The notes below the pieces were generated by a model. It was not told the DNA's origin and did not search any database. It worked only from the letters and a program-made list of their open reading frames with translations. Positions 6,934 through 15,809 of a DNA stretch of 64,000 nucleotides are shown here, in pieces (positions within the stretch are counted from its first letter, which is position 1; every line of letters begins with the position of its first letter). The DNA comes from Endobugula sp965225895 (GTDB lineage Bacteria; Pseudomonadota; Gammaproteobacteria; Pseudomonadales; Cellvibrionaceae), in the NCBI GenBank assembly GCA_965225895.1, contig CBDDBR010000011.1, positions 248,001 to 312,000 of the forward strand, read 5' to 3'. A program made the translations under genes and the position numbers.

Positions 6934-9186
6934 GTGGCCAATGACGATGCCAGTCTTGATGTAATGTACTATTATCGTTTGATGTTACGCAATTTGTGGA
7001 AGGTGATACTTTTTTCACTGTGTGTAGGCGCTTTTGCAGCCTTGTATGCCTTATCGTTACCCCCTATTTATACATCATCGACTAGTTTGCTAATTGAGGG
7101 GCAGCAACCTAATGTATTGTCCTTTCAGGATGTTTATAAAGTTGACACGCGCAATCGAGAATACTTGGGAACGCAACTACAAATATTGAAGTCTCGTGCA
7201 TTGGCATCGCGTGTAGTGGATCGAATGCAACTTACGCGTCACCCTTTATTTGATGTGCGTCAAAAAACGAAAAAGGCAAATAAGTTTTCGTTACAAACAA
7301 TACTTAGTCTTCTTGGGTTGAGTCAGCCTGATCAGGAAAATGAAGTCGAAGTGGAACCTGTCGTTGTAGAAGAGGCGGTACAGTTGGCTGGTGATGCGGA
7401 ATCTGCTGAGGCATTTGAGGCTTATCTCCGTAAGCATACTATTGGTATCGTCATGAGGTCATTAGTTGTTTTTCCTGTGCGTGGAACAAAGTTAGTGAAT
7501 ATTGGGTTTTCAGCGCAAGACCCACAGTTAGCTGCTGATATCGCAAATGCTTTTGCAGAAACGTACATTGAAAGTCATCTTGAAGCAAAGTTAGAGGTCA
7601 CACAAAAAGCCAGTTCATGGTTGAGTGATCGTTTAGGTGATTTAAGGCAAAATTTACGTGTTTCTGAGCAAGCGTTACAAAATTTTCGTGAACGTGAACA
7701 GCTAGTGGATACAGGGGATTTACGCTCTATTGATGTTGTTGAATTAGAGCAGTTAACTGAAAGTTTGGTTCAGGCAACACAAGCTAAAAATGAAGCGAGA
7801 TCATTATATCGTCAAGTATCAACACGAGGCTTATCTACAGAGCGTATCTTGTCACTGCCCACAATGTCGAATAATTTGGGTGTGCAGAATTTAGTAGAGG
7901 CTAGAGCGCAAGCGTCAAGACTCGTTGCTGAGTTAGGTGAGCGTTATAAAAGTAAACATCCCAAAATGTTAGCGGCAATGTCTGATTTGACTCAATTAGA
8001 TAATGAACTCAAGGCACAAATAGGTATTGTAGCTAAAGGTTTAGAGGTTAATTATAACGCGGCGAGAGACTCGGAAAGACAAATAAAGCAACAGATAGAA
8101 GTTGTTAAAGATCGTTTGCAGAATGTGAGCCGAAAAGAATTTGCATTACGAGAGCTTGAGCGTGAAGTCGACGCTAATCGCCAAGTATATGAGGTGTTTT
8201 TAAATCGAGGAAAAGAAACCAACGAAACAGTGAATTTGCAAACAGTGAATGCACGAGTCATCGATGTGGCGCAGCCAGCGGATTATCCAGTAAAACCGCA
8301 AAAAACAAAAATTGTTTTTATGGCGCTGATGGCAAGTGCAGCTTTTGCAGCCGGAGTTATTTTATTGTTGGATTGGTTAGATAACACCATTAAAACACCA
8401 GAAGACGTAGAAGAAAAATTACGTGTACCATTATTAGGGCATTTACCTTTAGATAAAACCAATAAAGACGATACGCCATTCTTGGGCTTTTTATCCGAAG
8501 ACAGTTGGCATTTTGCTGAAGCGATTAGAACCATACGGACAAGTTTTATTCTATCTGGACTGGATAAGCCAGCAAAGGTAACGGTTGTAACGTCGTCTGT
8601 GCCTAACGAGGGCAAGTCGACGGTCTCTATTTGTATCGCTCACGCATTAGGTCAAATGGAAAAAGTATTGTTGATTGATGCGGATATGAGAAAACCTTCC
8701 GTTGGTAAAGCGTTAGATATTTCATTATTAACGCCGGGCTTATCAAATTTAATTGCTGGTACTGCAGATTTAGAAGAGTGTATTACCACATTGCCTAAGT
8801 CTGAAGTGCATGTGTTGACGGCGGGTGTCGTGCTGGGTAACCCGCTCGATCTTATTGCTGGCGATAGGTTTGCTGAAGTACTTAATATGTTAAAAGAAAA
8901 GTATGACCGTATTTTGATTGATTCGGCGCCTATTCAAGCGGTGAGTGATTCGCTTGTTATTGCGACACATGCTGATGCTTTGATTTATGTGGTTAAATCA
9001 GATTCTTCTTCGACCCCGCTCATCAAGAAAGGCTTGCGTCGCCTTAGTGAAACTAATGCACGTTTTTCTGGGGTCGTATTGAATCAGGTTGATGTTGATA
9101 AAATGAAAAAACAATCAGGTTATGACTCGGGTTATTATGATAACTATGGCTATGCTTATGGTAATGATAGTGGTTCTAAAGCGTAA
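6934..9186 (+). CDS. Wzc-type chain-length determinant / tyrosine autokinase, 5' end removed by IS30
   Basis: This inner-membrane protein controls polysaccharide polymerisation and export through cycles of tyrosine phosphorylation. It has a Wzz domain with a first membrane helix (VILFSLCVGAFAALYAL), a coiled-coil periplasmic region, a GNVR-type segment, a second helix (MALMASAAFAAGVILLL), then a BY-kinase with Walker A SSVPNEGKST, Walker A' VLLIDADMR and a C-terminal Tyr cluster (GYDSGYYDNYGYAYG). The original ATG is at 5781, before the IS. The present frame can restart at GTG 6934, losing about 19 residues ahead of the first helix, so the protein could still work if transcribed. PHP phosphatase and VpsP-like genes follow. 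Confidence 0.9.
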   Translation: MANDDASLDVMYYYRLMLRNLWKVILFSLCVGAFAALYALSLPPIYTSSTSLLIEGQQPNVLSFQDVYKVDTRNREYLGTQLQILKSRALASRVVDRMQLTRHPLFDVRQKTKKANKFSLQTILSLLGLSQPDQENEVEVEPVVVEEAVQLAGDAESAEAFEAYLRKHTIGIVMRSLVVFPVRGTKLVNIGFSAQDPQLAADIANAFAETYIESHLEAKLEVTQKASSWLSDRLGDLRQNLRVSEQALQNFREREQLVDTGDLRSIDVVELEQLTESLVQATQAKNEARSLYRQVSTRGLSTERILSLPTMSNNLGVQNLVEARAQASRLVAELGERYKSKHPKMLAAMSDLTQLDNELKAQIGIVAKGLEVNYNAARDSERQIKQQIEVVKDRLQNVSRKEFALRELEREVDANRQVYEVFLNRGKETNETVNLQTVNARVIDVAQPADYPVKPQKTKIVFMALMASAAFAAGVILLLDWLDNTIKTPEDVEEKLRVPLLGHLPLDKTNKDDTPFLGFLSEDSWHFAEAIRTIRTSFILSGLDKPAKVTVVTSSVPNEGKSTVSICIAHALGQMEKVLLIDADMRKPSVGKALDISLLTPGLSNLIAGTADLEECITTLPKSEVHVLTAGVVLGNPLDLIAGDRFAEVLNMLKEKYDRILIDSAPIQAVSDSLVIATHADALIYVVKSDSSSTPLIKKGLRRLSETNARFSGVVLNQVDVDKMKKQSGYDSGYYDNYGYAYGNDSGSKA

Positions 9187-9210
9187 GCATCTACTATAAA
9201 AGAGAGCAAT

Positions 9211-9936
9211 ATGATTGATTTACACTGCCATATGCTGCCTGGTGTTGATGATGGCCCAAGTTCGATGGATGAATCATTGGCCTTGGCAAAAATGGCGGTA
9301 GAGAGCGGAATCACCCATTCAATATTAACGCCACATATACATCCAGGTCGTTGGGATAATGAAGCGTTATCTATTCGTGCGAGTGTTGAAACCTTTAAAA
9401 AGGCATTGTCGGACTACTCTATTGCTCTGAAGATTGGCATGTCTGGTGAGATGCGTGTTGGAATCGAATCTTTGCAGATGGTTGCTAATCATCAAATTCC
9501 ATTCTTGGGTAAATGGGGTGACAATTATGTCGTCCTTTTGGAAATGCCCCACAGTCATATTCCTACGGGGATGTTGCAGATGATTCAGTGGTTAATGCAG
9601 CGTAATATTCGTCCTCTTATTGCTCATCCAGAGCGTAATAAAGATGTATTGCGGCGTTTAGATAAAATTCAGCCATTAGTGGATGCGGGGTGTTTGTTTC
9701 AGGTGACGTCGGGATCTATTGCAGGCCGATTTGGCTCCACAGCTCGAGATAGAGCATGTCAGCTACTTGAAATGGGAGTGGTTACGGTGTTGGCGACTGA
9801 CGCGCATAATTTAAAGCGTCGCCCTCCTCGTTTAAATGAAGGGCGAGACGCGGCGGCATTACTTGTTGGTGAGGAATTGGCACATCGTTTGGTTGTGGAT
9901 AATCCTTGGAAAATAGTGTCTTGTCAGTTTGAATAA
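9211..9936 (+). CDS. PHP-family tyrosine-protein phosphatase (CpsB/Wzb-like)
   Basis: The protein is expected to remove phosphate from the Tyr cluster of the preceding kinase, closing the regulatory cycle of polysaccharide export. The PHP metal-binding motifs are visible: DLHCHMLPGVDDGP at residues 3-16, LTPHIHPG near residue 40, LIAHPERN near 138 and ATDAHN near 195. The 241-aa length fits CpsB/CapC phosphatases. It starts 24 bp after the kinase with an AGAG ribosome site, so it depends on the same transcript and may suffer polar effects from the upstream IS. Confidence 0.9.
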   Translation: MIDLHCHMLPGVDDGPSSMDESLALAKMAVESGITHSILTPHIHPGRWDNEALSIRASVETFKKALSDYSIALKIGMSGEMRVGIESLQMVANHQIPFLGKWGDNYVVLLEMPHSHIPTGMLQMIQWLMQRNIRPLIAHPERNKDVLRRLDKIQPLVDAGCLFQVTSGSIAGRFGSTARDRACQLLEMGVVTVLATDAHNLKRRPPRLNEGRDAAALLVGEELAHRLVVDNPWKIVSCQFE

Positions 9937-9971
9937 ATATAGCTTATTGAAGCTCATTCCTTAACGAATAT

Positions 9972-10751
9972 ATGAAAATACTATCTAAAATAAAATACAT
10001 ATTATTGGTGCCTTTTATCGGGATTATTCTGTGTGTACTCGCATGGAGTGCTGCAGATGCATTTTCTTATCAGGCATTGCTGCATGAACGGCAGTGGATT
10101 ACCGAGCGGGGTTTAAAAAATAAGCGTCAATGGGATGCTGCCGTCAAGTGGTCAAAATTGGCTATGCGGTTTGACCCTTATAACCCCAACTATCCTGAAA
10201 TGTTAGGTCGTTTGCATTTTTGGCGTTTTTTTATTGAGGATGCCCCCATAGCATCTCAACAAGAGGCGACTTCTGTAACTAACCAAGGCATGTCTTATTT
10301 GCAAGATAGTATTGCTATGCGTCCAACATGGCCAAGAGCATGGGCAAGTATGTTGCAATTAAAGTCAGTTAGTGGGCAAATTGATTATGAATTTGAACAA
10401 ATATGGGATAAAGCAGTAGAGCTTGGGGACTGGGAACCAGAAGTTCAGCGTGTGTTATTAGAAGCGGGTTTGATTCATTGGGCGAGGTCGTCTCCACTAC
10501 TGCAACAGAAAACAGTAGCGATGTTTGTTGCTATGACGAGCAAACCCTTTAGTGAATCGAGAGCTATTAGTGCTGTTGATCGTATTGGCGCTTGGCCTTT
10601 GGTATGTGATGTGTTGGTAGACCCTATCTTAACACCTCCACGTATGAGGCAAATATGTCGTGAGCTACTACAGCAAAAGCCAATCCCACTACAGGCACTT
10701 CCTGCACCTAAAGAAAAGGCGGTAGATGAAGAGGTAGAAATAACTAATTAG
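9972..10751 (+). CDS. VpsP-like polysaccharide biosynthesis protein
   Basis: The 259-aa protein has a single N-terminal membrane segment (ILLVPFIGIILCVLAWSAADAF) and then a soluble, probably periplasmic part with TPR-like features (KWSKLAMRFDPYNPNYPEMLGRLHFWR). This layout matches the VpsP family found at the end of Wza/Wzc-type exopolysaccharide loci. The biochemical role is unknown. It is the last gene of the rightward operon, and its 3' end overlaps the convergent pgi gene by 8 bp. Confidence 0.65.
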   Translation: MKILSKIKYILLVPFIGIILCVLAWSAADAFSYQALLHERQWITERGLKNKRQWDAAVKWSKLAMRFDPYNPNYPEMLGRLHFWRFFIEDAPIASQQEATSVTNQGMSYLQDSIAMRPTWPRAWASMLQLKSVSGQIDYEFEQIWDKAVELGDWEPEVQRVLLEAGLIHWARSSPLLQQKTVAMFVAMTSKPFSESRAISAVDRIGAWPLVCDVLVDPILTPPRMRQICRELLQQKPIPLQALPAPKEKAVDEEVEITN

Positions 10752-12369
10752 TCTTTCGTGATAATTTATTGATTAGGCGAATAGTTGATTGATCCCAGCT
10801 TGTATTAATAGCTCCGCCTTTTAATGCGTTATGTATCGGTTTGCCGAATTCTTTGCCGAGTTCAACCCCCCATTGGTCGAAAGGGTTAATGTCTAGCAAT
10901 ACACCGAGTGTGTGTACTTTGTGTTCATAAAAAGCCAGTAGTGAGCCTAGATTCTTGGGTGAGAGCTCATTCATAATGAGCGTGTTACTTGGCTTGTTGC
11001 CAGTGACGACCTTATGCGGTGCCAGTTTTTTAATGTTTTCTTCACTCAATCCTTGTGAGCGTAATTCTTGCTCAGCATCCACTAATGTTTTGCCTTTTAA
11101 TAACGCTTGTGACTGGCTGATACAGCATGCCTGTAGTTGGGTGTGTTGATGTTCTAGCGGGCTAGTGGGGGTGTTGATCATGATGAAATCAACAGGGATG
11201 CATTCGGTTCCTTGATGTAATAATTGATGAAAACTATGTTGTCCATTGGTGCCTTCCGACCCCCAAATAATATTCCCTGTAGAATAGTCGACAGCTTGTC
11301 CTTCGCGTGTCACGCTCTTTCCGAGGCTTTCCATATCTAGTTGCTGAAGAAAAGCGGGGAGTCTGCTAAGTCTTTGTGCATATGGCAATATGGCGTGAGT
11401 TTTTGCTTGCCAAAACTGGCTATACCAAAATGTGATGAGCGCAGCTGTGGCGGGCAAGTTATGCGAAATGTCTGTTTGCAAATAATGTTGATCCATCGCG
11501 TTTGCGCCTGCGAGTAAGTCTTCAAAATGTTGCATACCAATGGCAATCGCAATAGGTAAGCCTATCGCGGACCATAATGAGTAGCGTCCGCCCACCCAAT
11601 CCCAAATAGGGAAAATGTGATTTGCTTGAATGCCAAATGCTTTGGCTTTTTCTGTGTCTGCACTAATGGCAATAAAATGTTTTCCAAGGATGTTCTCGTC
11701 GCCAGCGTGAGTAATAACCCACTGGCGTGCGCTATGGGCATTTTCCAATGTCTCAAGCGTGGTAAATGTTTTAGAGGCGATAATAAATAATGTGGTTTCT
11801 GGATTGCATTCGTGAAGCGTATCCGTAAGGTCTGCGCCATCAATATTGGATACAAATTTAACGGTAATATTTTTTTTGTAAGCATGGAGTGCTTGTACCA
11901 CCATGCGTGGCCCTAAGTCCGAACCGCCAATACCGATATTAATCACGGTATCAATAGGTTTTCCTGAATAGCCTAGCCATTGCCCTGTATGTATTTTATT
12001 AACGCAGTCAGCTATCTTTGTTTTTACGTGAGTAACAAGTGCTTCTTGGTGGTTTTTAGGTTCCCCTTGGGTGCGTAACGCTGTGTGTAGCGCTGGGCGA
12101 TCTTCTGTGTTGTTGACGTGCTTGCCTGAGTATAGCGCTTGAATCGCTTGGGGAAGTTGTTGTGATTGAGCAAAGTCACACAATGTGCCAAAAATATCGG
12201 GTGTTATATGGTTTTTGGAGTAATCAAAATATAACCCATTGGTGTCGAGTGAAAATCGTTCGACGCGTTTAGTATCTTCTTCAAATAGGCGGCGTAGCGA
12301 ACGTGTTTTAATGTTCAATTGTTGTTTTTGTAACTGTAGGTAATACGCGTTTTTAGTAATGCCGCTCAT
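10744..12369 (-). CDS. pgi: glucose-6-phosphate isomerase
   Basis: Pgi interconverts glucose-6-phosphate and fructose-6-phosphate in the cytoplasm, linking glycolysis to sugar-nucleotide supply. The 541-aa length is normal for proteobacterial Pgi. Signatures visible are NIGIGGSDLGPRMV, IASKTFTTLETL, WDWVGGRYSLWSAIGLP, the GSEGTNGQHSFHQLLHQG block with catalytic residues, and FDQWGVELGKEFGKPI near the end. It is transcribed leftward, convergent with the polysaccharide operon and 27 bp downstream of ispB. Confidence 0.96.
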   Translation of the reverse strand: MSGITKNAYYLQLQKQQLNIKTRSLRRLFEEDTKRVERFSLDTNGLYFDYSKNHITPDIFGTLCDFAQSQQLPQAIQALYSGKHVNNTEDRPALHTALRTQGEPKNHQEALVTHVKTKIADCVNKIHTGQWLGYSGKPIDTVINIGIGGSDLGPRMVVQALHAYKKNITVKFVSNIDGADLTDTLHECNPETTLFIIASKTFTTLETLENAHSARQWVITHAGDENILGKHFIAISADTEKAKAFGIQANHIFPIWDWVGGRYSLWSAIGLPIAIAIGMQHFEDLLAGANAMDQHYLQTDISHNLPATAALITFWYSQFWQAKTHAILPYAQRLSRLPAFLQQLDMESLGKSVTREGQAVDYSTGNIIWGSEGTNGQHSFHQLLHQGTECIPVDFIMINTPTSPLEHQHTQLQACCISQSQALLKGKTLVDAEQELRSQGLSEENIKKLAPHKVVTGNKPSNTLIMNELSPKNLGSLLAFYEHKVHTLGVLLDINPFDQWGVELGKEFGKPIHNALKGGAINTSWDQSTIRLINKLSRKTN

Positions 12370-12396
12370 GAAAAGCCTAATATATAGCGCAATGCG

Positions 12397-13359
12397 CTAT
12401 GTTGATCGTGAAACCGAAAAAAGCGCCAAGTCAATCATAGCTTGTTTGTATGTTGAATCAGGTAAAAAATCTAATTGTTCAATCGCTTTTTGTGAATGTT
12501 CTTTTGCTAAACGGTTAGTGTAATCTAATGCGCCAGAATTATGAATAATATCGGTGATTTCTTTTAAGGCCGAATTGTCACTATTACGAATGCTATTTGA
12601 AATGAGGGTGGCGTCTTCCTTGTTGCTATGTGTCATTGCGTAAATTAAAGGCAGTGTGGGTTTGCCTTCAGCAAGGTCGTCACCAATGTTTTTGCCCAAC
12701 TCTTCGGCGTTGCCGGCATAATCAAGAGCATCATCAACTAATTGAAAGGCAATGCCTAGATGATAGCCGTAGCTCTGCACTTTTTGTTGTGCATTACTGG
12801 AACCGCTAGCAAGTACTGCTGCGGTTTCGCAAGCACCTTCAAAAAGTATAGCGGTTTTTTTATGGATAACACTAAAGTAATTTTCTTCGCTAATGTCTGG
12901 GTCTTGGGCATTAATTAGTTGTTGTACTTCGCCCTCTGAAATAGTGTTTGTGGTATCCGATAGTATTTTCATGATGTCCATATTGCCAATGGCAACCATC
13001 ATCTGAAATGCGCGGGAATACAAAAAATCACCCACAAGAACGCTAGGTGCATTCCCCCATTTTGTATTTGCGGTTGGTCTGCCGCGACGTAAATCAGAAA
13101 TATCTACTACATCATCATGTAATAGCGTAGCGGAATGAATGAACTCAATAATTGCCGCTAAATCGTGGTGTTTGGTGCCTTTATATCCAAGGGCATTGGC
13201 GACCAGTAATACGAGTAGTGGTCTTAGGCGCTTTCCGCCAGCCGAAATAAGGTAGTGGCCAATATCTTCAACGAGCCCAATATTTGAGTTGGCTTGCTTG
13301 ATAATAAGGGCGTTAACAGCTTGAAAATCGTCATTTACGGCTTGGTGGAAGGACTGCAT
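12397..13359 (-). CDS. ispB: octaprenyl diphosphate synthase
   Basis: IspB extends farnesyl diphosphate with isopentenyl units to make the ubiquinone side chain. The first aspartate-rich motif lies in LLHDDVVDISDLRRGRPTAN, the second in QLVDDALDYAGN, with GGKRLRPLL before them, all typical of long-chain trans-prenyl synthases. I chose ATG 13359 (MQSFHQAVNDDFQAVNALI) because it matches the usual IspB N-terminus; the frame also opens at TTG 13443, adding 28 unconserved residues. It is divergent from rplU, the usual gammaproteobacterial layout. Confidence 0.94.
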   Translation of the reverse strand: MQSFHQAVNDDFQAVNALIIKQANSNIGLVEDIGHYLISAGGKRLRPLLVLLVANALGYKGTKHHDLAAIIEFIHSATLLHDDVVDISDLRRGRPTANTKWGNAPSVLVGDFLYSRAFQMMVAIGNMDIMKILSDTTNTISEGEVQQLINAQDPDISEENYFSVIHKKTAILFEGACETAAVLASGSSNAQQKVQSYGYHLGIAFQLVDDALDYAGNAEELGKNIGDDLAEGKPTLPLIYAMTHSNKEDATLISNSIRNSDNSALKEITDIIHNSGALDYTNRLAKEHSQKAIEQLDFLPDSTYKQAMIDLALFSVSRST

Positions 13360-13700
13360 AAGTGGATGTCTTTGTATGGGGCGTATGTTTATAAGTGTTA
13401 TTTGTTGAGAGGGAATGCTAGGGGGGAGACCGTTGGCTGTCAAGGTTTGGGTGAATTAACTGTTACTATTCGCTAATATCATATAATCCGTTGTAAATAA
13501 GCCTCTAAGTGTTTGCTCGTACACTATATTTATCGTAGAATACGCACCCCTAAATTTACTTAATGATCTATACACGGCGCAAGTGTCTATTTTGAGACAA
13601 AAAGCTGCAGTTTTGAAGAAATTCGAGACAGTGTCAGCACTTAGTGTCGTCCATGAGTTCAATAGCATAATGTTCAGTAGAACAATGATTGGAGCAAGCA
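13360..13700. other. 341-bp divergent control region between ispB and rplU
   Basis: No gene is supported here; short frames on either strand have no recognisable product. The region must hold the ispB promoter (not identified) and the rplU-rpmA promoter (candidate at 13513-13541), leaving a leader of about 150 bases before rplU. A GGAG ribosome site lies at 13691-13694, 6 bp before the rplU ATG. Confidence 0.6.
13513..13541 (+). promoter_or_regulatory. candidate sigma-70 promoter of rplU-rpmA
   Basis: TTGCTC (13513-13518) and TAGAAT (13536-13541) are separated by the optimal 17 bp and point toward rplU. It is the best promoter-like match I found in this control region. Confidence 0.5.
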
Positions 13701-14048
13701 ATGTACGCAGTAATTAAAAGTGGTGGTAAACAGCACCGTGTAACCGAAGGCGAAGTTCTTCGTTTAGAAAAAATAGAAGCCGCAACAGGCGAAACAATTC
13801 AGTTTGATGAAGTGTTGTTAGTTGCTGATGGCGAAGCCATTAACATTGGTACGCCACTTGTTGCAGGTGCATCGGTTTCTGCAGAAGTACTTAGTCACGG
13901 TCGTGGTGATAAAATTCGTATCATCAAATTCCGTCGTCGTAAGCATTCAATGAAGCGTCAAGGTCATCGTCAGTGGTACACAGAAGTAAAAATCACTGCT
14001 ATCGGCGCGGCTAAAAAAGCAGCCAAAAAGAAAGCGGCAGCAGAATAA
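13701..14048 (+). CDS. rplU: 50S ribosomal protein L21
   Basis: L21 is a primary binder of 23S rRNA in the large ribosomal subunit. The protein starts MYAVIKSGGKQHRV, the family's N-terminus, and contains IIKFRRRKHSMKRQGHRQWYTEV, with a Lys/Ala-rich C-terminal tail extending it to 115 aa. ATG 13701 was chosen over an in-frame TTG at 13689, which overlaps the GGAG ribosome site. It forms an operon with rpmA 85 bp downstream. Confidence 0.97.
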   Translation: MYAVIKSGGKQHRVTEGEVLRLEKIEAATGETIQFDEVLLVADGEAINIGTPLVAGASVSAEVLSHGRGDKIRIIKFRRRKHSMKRQGHRQWYTEVKITAIGAAKKAAKKKAAAE

Positions 14049-14133
14049 GTCTTAATAGATATAAACATCAATGGTCTAAGCAGTGCGTGTAATGTTGCTT
14101 AGATGTTAAAAATTTAGAAATAGGAGTGTCGTC

Positions 14134-14391
14134 ATGGCGCATAAAAAAGCTGGTGGTAGTACTAATAACGGCCGCGATTCCATAAGTAAACGTCTTGGTG
14201 TTAAGCGTTTTGGTGGAGAAGCGGTTATCGCAGGTAATATCATTATTCGTCAGCGTGGTACAAAAGTACATGCTGGTAATAATGTGGGTATTGGTAAAGA
14301 CCATACCTTATTTGCGAAAGCAGATGGTGCGGTTAAGTTTGAAGTAAAAGGTCCTAAAAACCGTCAATTCGTAAGTATCGTTACTGCGTAA
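14134..14391 (+). CDS. rpmA: 50S ribosomal protein L27
   Basis: L27 sits near the peptidyl-transferase centre of the large subunit. The 85-aa protein begins MAHKKAGGSTNNGRDSISKR and has RQRGTKVHAGNNVGIGKDHTLFA, both invariant family blocks. A TAGGAG ribosome site precedes the ATG. A strong terminator follows at 14431, separating the rplU-rpmA operon from obgE. Confidence 0.98.
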   Translation: MAHKKAGGSTNNGRDSISKRLGVKRFGGEAVIAGNIIIRQRGTKVHAGNNVGIGKDHTLFAKADGAVKFEVKGPKNRQFVSIVTA

Positions 14392-14430
14392 TTGGTTTTT
14401 CTGCCCTTGTAGATAGGGTGGTAATGATCT

Positions 14431-14462
14431 AAAGCCCTATCGCAATGCGGTAGGGCTTTTTT
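14431..14462 (+). terminator. intrinsic terminator after rpmA
   Basis: AAAGCCCTA and TAGGGCTTT form a long stem with an inner CGC/GCG pair and an AAT loop, followed by a run of T. It starts 40 bp after the rpmA stop and ends before the obgE leader. Confidence 0.9.
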
Positions 14463-14549
14463 ATTGTTTGTTACATTTATGGCATGTTATCAAACAGAAT
14501 ATGTTTAAATGTTGAATCGTATATTCGAATATTAACAATGGAATAAACC

Positions 14550-15776
14550 ATGAAGTTTGTAGATGAAGCACCGATATCTGTATATGCAGGTAATGGCGGC
14601 AGTGGCTGTATGAGTTTTCGTCGAGAAAAATATATCGCCAAAGGTGGGCCAGATGGTGGCGATGGTGGTGATGGCGGTTCTGTTTATCTCGTAGGTGATG
14701 CCGATTTAAATACCTTGGTGGATTACCGCTATCAACCAAAGTATCGTGCTAAAAATGGTGGTTCAGGTAGAGGTAAAAATTGCACTGGTGAGAAAGGTGA
14801 TGATTTGTTTTTGCGAGTACCTGTAGGAACTTCTGTTTTTGATATTGAAACCGATGAGATACTGGGTGATATCACCGAAGATAAGCAGCAACTATTGGTG
14901 GCTCAAGGTGGTTTCCATGGTTTAGGTAATACACGCTATAAGTCGAGTGTGAATCGTGCGCCTCGACAAACATCGCCAGGAAGTGATGGCGAGCATAGAG
15001 AGTTAAAGCTTGAGCTGAAAGTGTTGGCAGATGTGGGTTTGTTGGGGTTACCTAATGCGGGTAAATCGACTTTTATACGCGCAGTCTCTTCGGCAAAGCC
15101 AAAGGTGGCAGATTATCCGTTTACCACCTTGGTGCCTAATTTAGGTGTGGTAAAGGTGGAGCAGCATCGTAGTTTTGTGGTGGCGGATATTCCAGGCCTT
15201 ATTGAGGGGGCGTCGGATGGTGCGGGATTGGGTATTCGTTTTTTAAAGCATTTAATGCGCTGTCGAATACTATTGCATGTGGTAGATGTGGCACCGTTTG
15301 ATGAATCTGATCCGCTAGAAAACGCTCAAGATATTATTCAAGAGTTGGGTTTGTTTAGTGATGCGTTATTGGGGCGTGAGCGTTGGCTTGTGCTTAATAA
15401 GGTAGACCTGCTATCTAAAGAAGAGGCGGATGCACGCTGTAAAGCTATTATTGAAGGCTTAGATTGGCAGGGGCCAGTTTTTTCAGTGGCTGCGATTAGT
15501 GGGCAAGATACACAGCTTGTATGCCAAGAGATCATGTTGCGTTTAGAGGCAATTAAGCAGGCAGAAAGTGATAACCCGGAGTTAATCGAAGAAGAGCGGG
15601 CATACCAGTTAGAAATGCAACAAGATGCGCGTGAGCGTATTGAGTCCTTGCGCCAAAAGCATCGCATAGAGCGATTAAAGGCAAAAGGTAAATTATCGGC
15701 TGAAGATGAACTCTATAGTGATTTTGACGATGATGATGACGACGATCATGATGTTGAAATTGTTTATGCCGAATAA
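14550..15776 (+). CDS. obgE: GTPase ObgE/CgtA
   Basis: ObgE is an essential GTPase acting in 50S ribosome assembly and stress signalling. The glycine-rich Obg fold occupies residues 1-158 (VDEAPISVYAGNGGSGCMSF, GGPDGGDGGDGGSV). The G domain follows with LPNAGKST (G1), DIPGLIEGA (G3) and NKVD (G4). The C-terminus ends in an acidic Asp tract (DFDDDDDDDHDVE). Length is 408 aa, typical of gammaproteobacteria. It lies between rpmA and proB, the usual order, but after a terminator, so it probably has its own promoter. Confidence 0.97.
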   Translation: MKFVDEAPISVYAGNGGSGCMSFRREKYIAKGGPDGGDGGDGGSVYLVGDADLNTLVDYRYQPKYRAKNGGSGRGKNCTGEKGDDLFLRVPVGTSVFDIETDEILGDITEDKQQLLVAQGGFHGLGNTRYKSSVNRAPRQTSPGSDGEHRELKLELKVLADVGLLGLPNAGKSTFIRAVSSAKPKVADYPFTTLVPNLGVVKVEQHRSFVVADIPGLIEGASDGAGLGIRFLKHLMRCRILLHVVDVAPFDESDPLENAQDIIQELGLFSDALLGRERWLVLNKVDLLSKEEADARCKAIIEGLDWQGPVFSVAAISGQDTQLVCQEIMLRLEAIKQAESDNPELIEEERAYQLEMQQDARERIESLRQKHRIERLKAKGKLSAEDELYSDFDDDDDDDHDVEIVYAE

Positions 15777-15809
15777 AAATAGAATCAATGAGTTAAGGTG
15801 AGAATACAG

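Noticed and set aside
14461..14739. His-rich minus-strand frame over the start of obgE
   Set aside because: It is antisense to the glycine-rich Obg domain, whose GGT/GGC codons read as His/Pro-type codons on the other strand.
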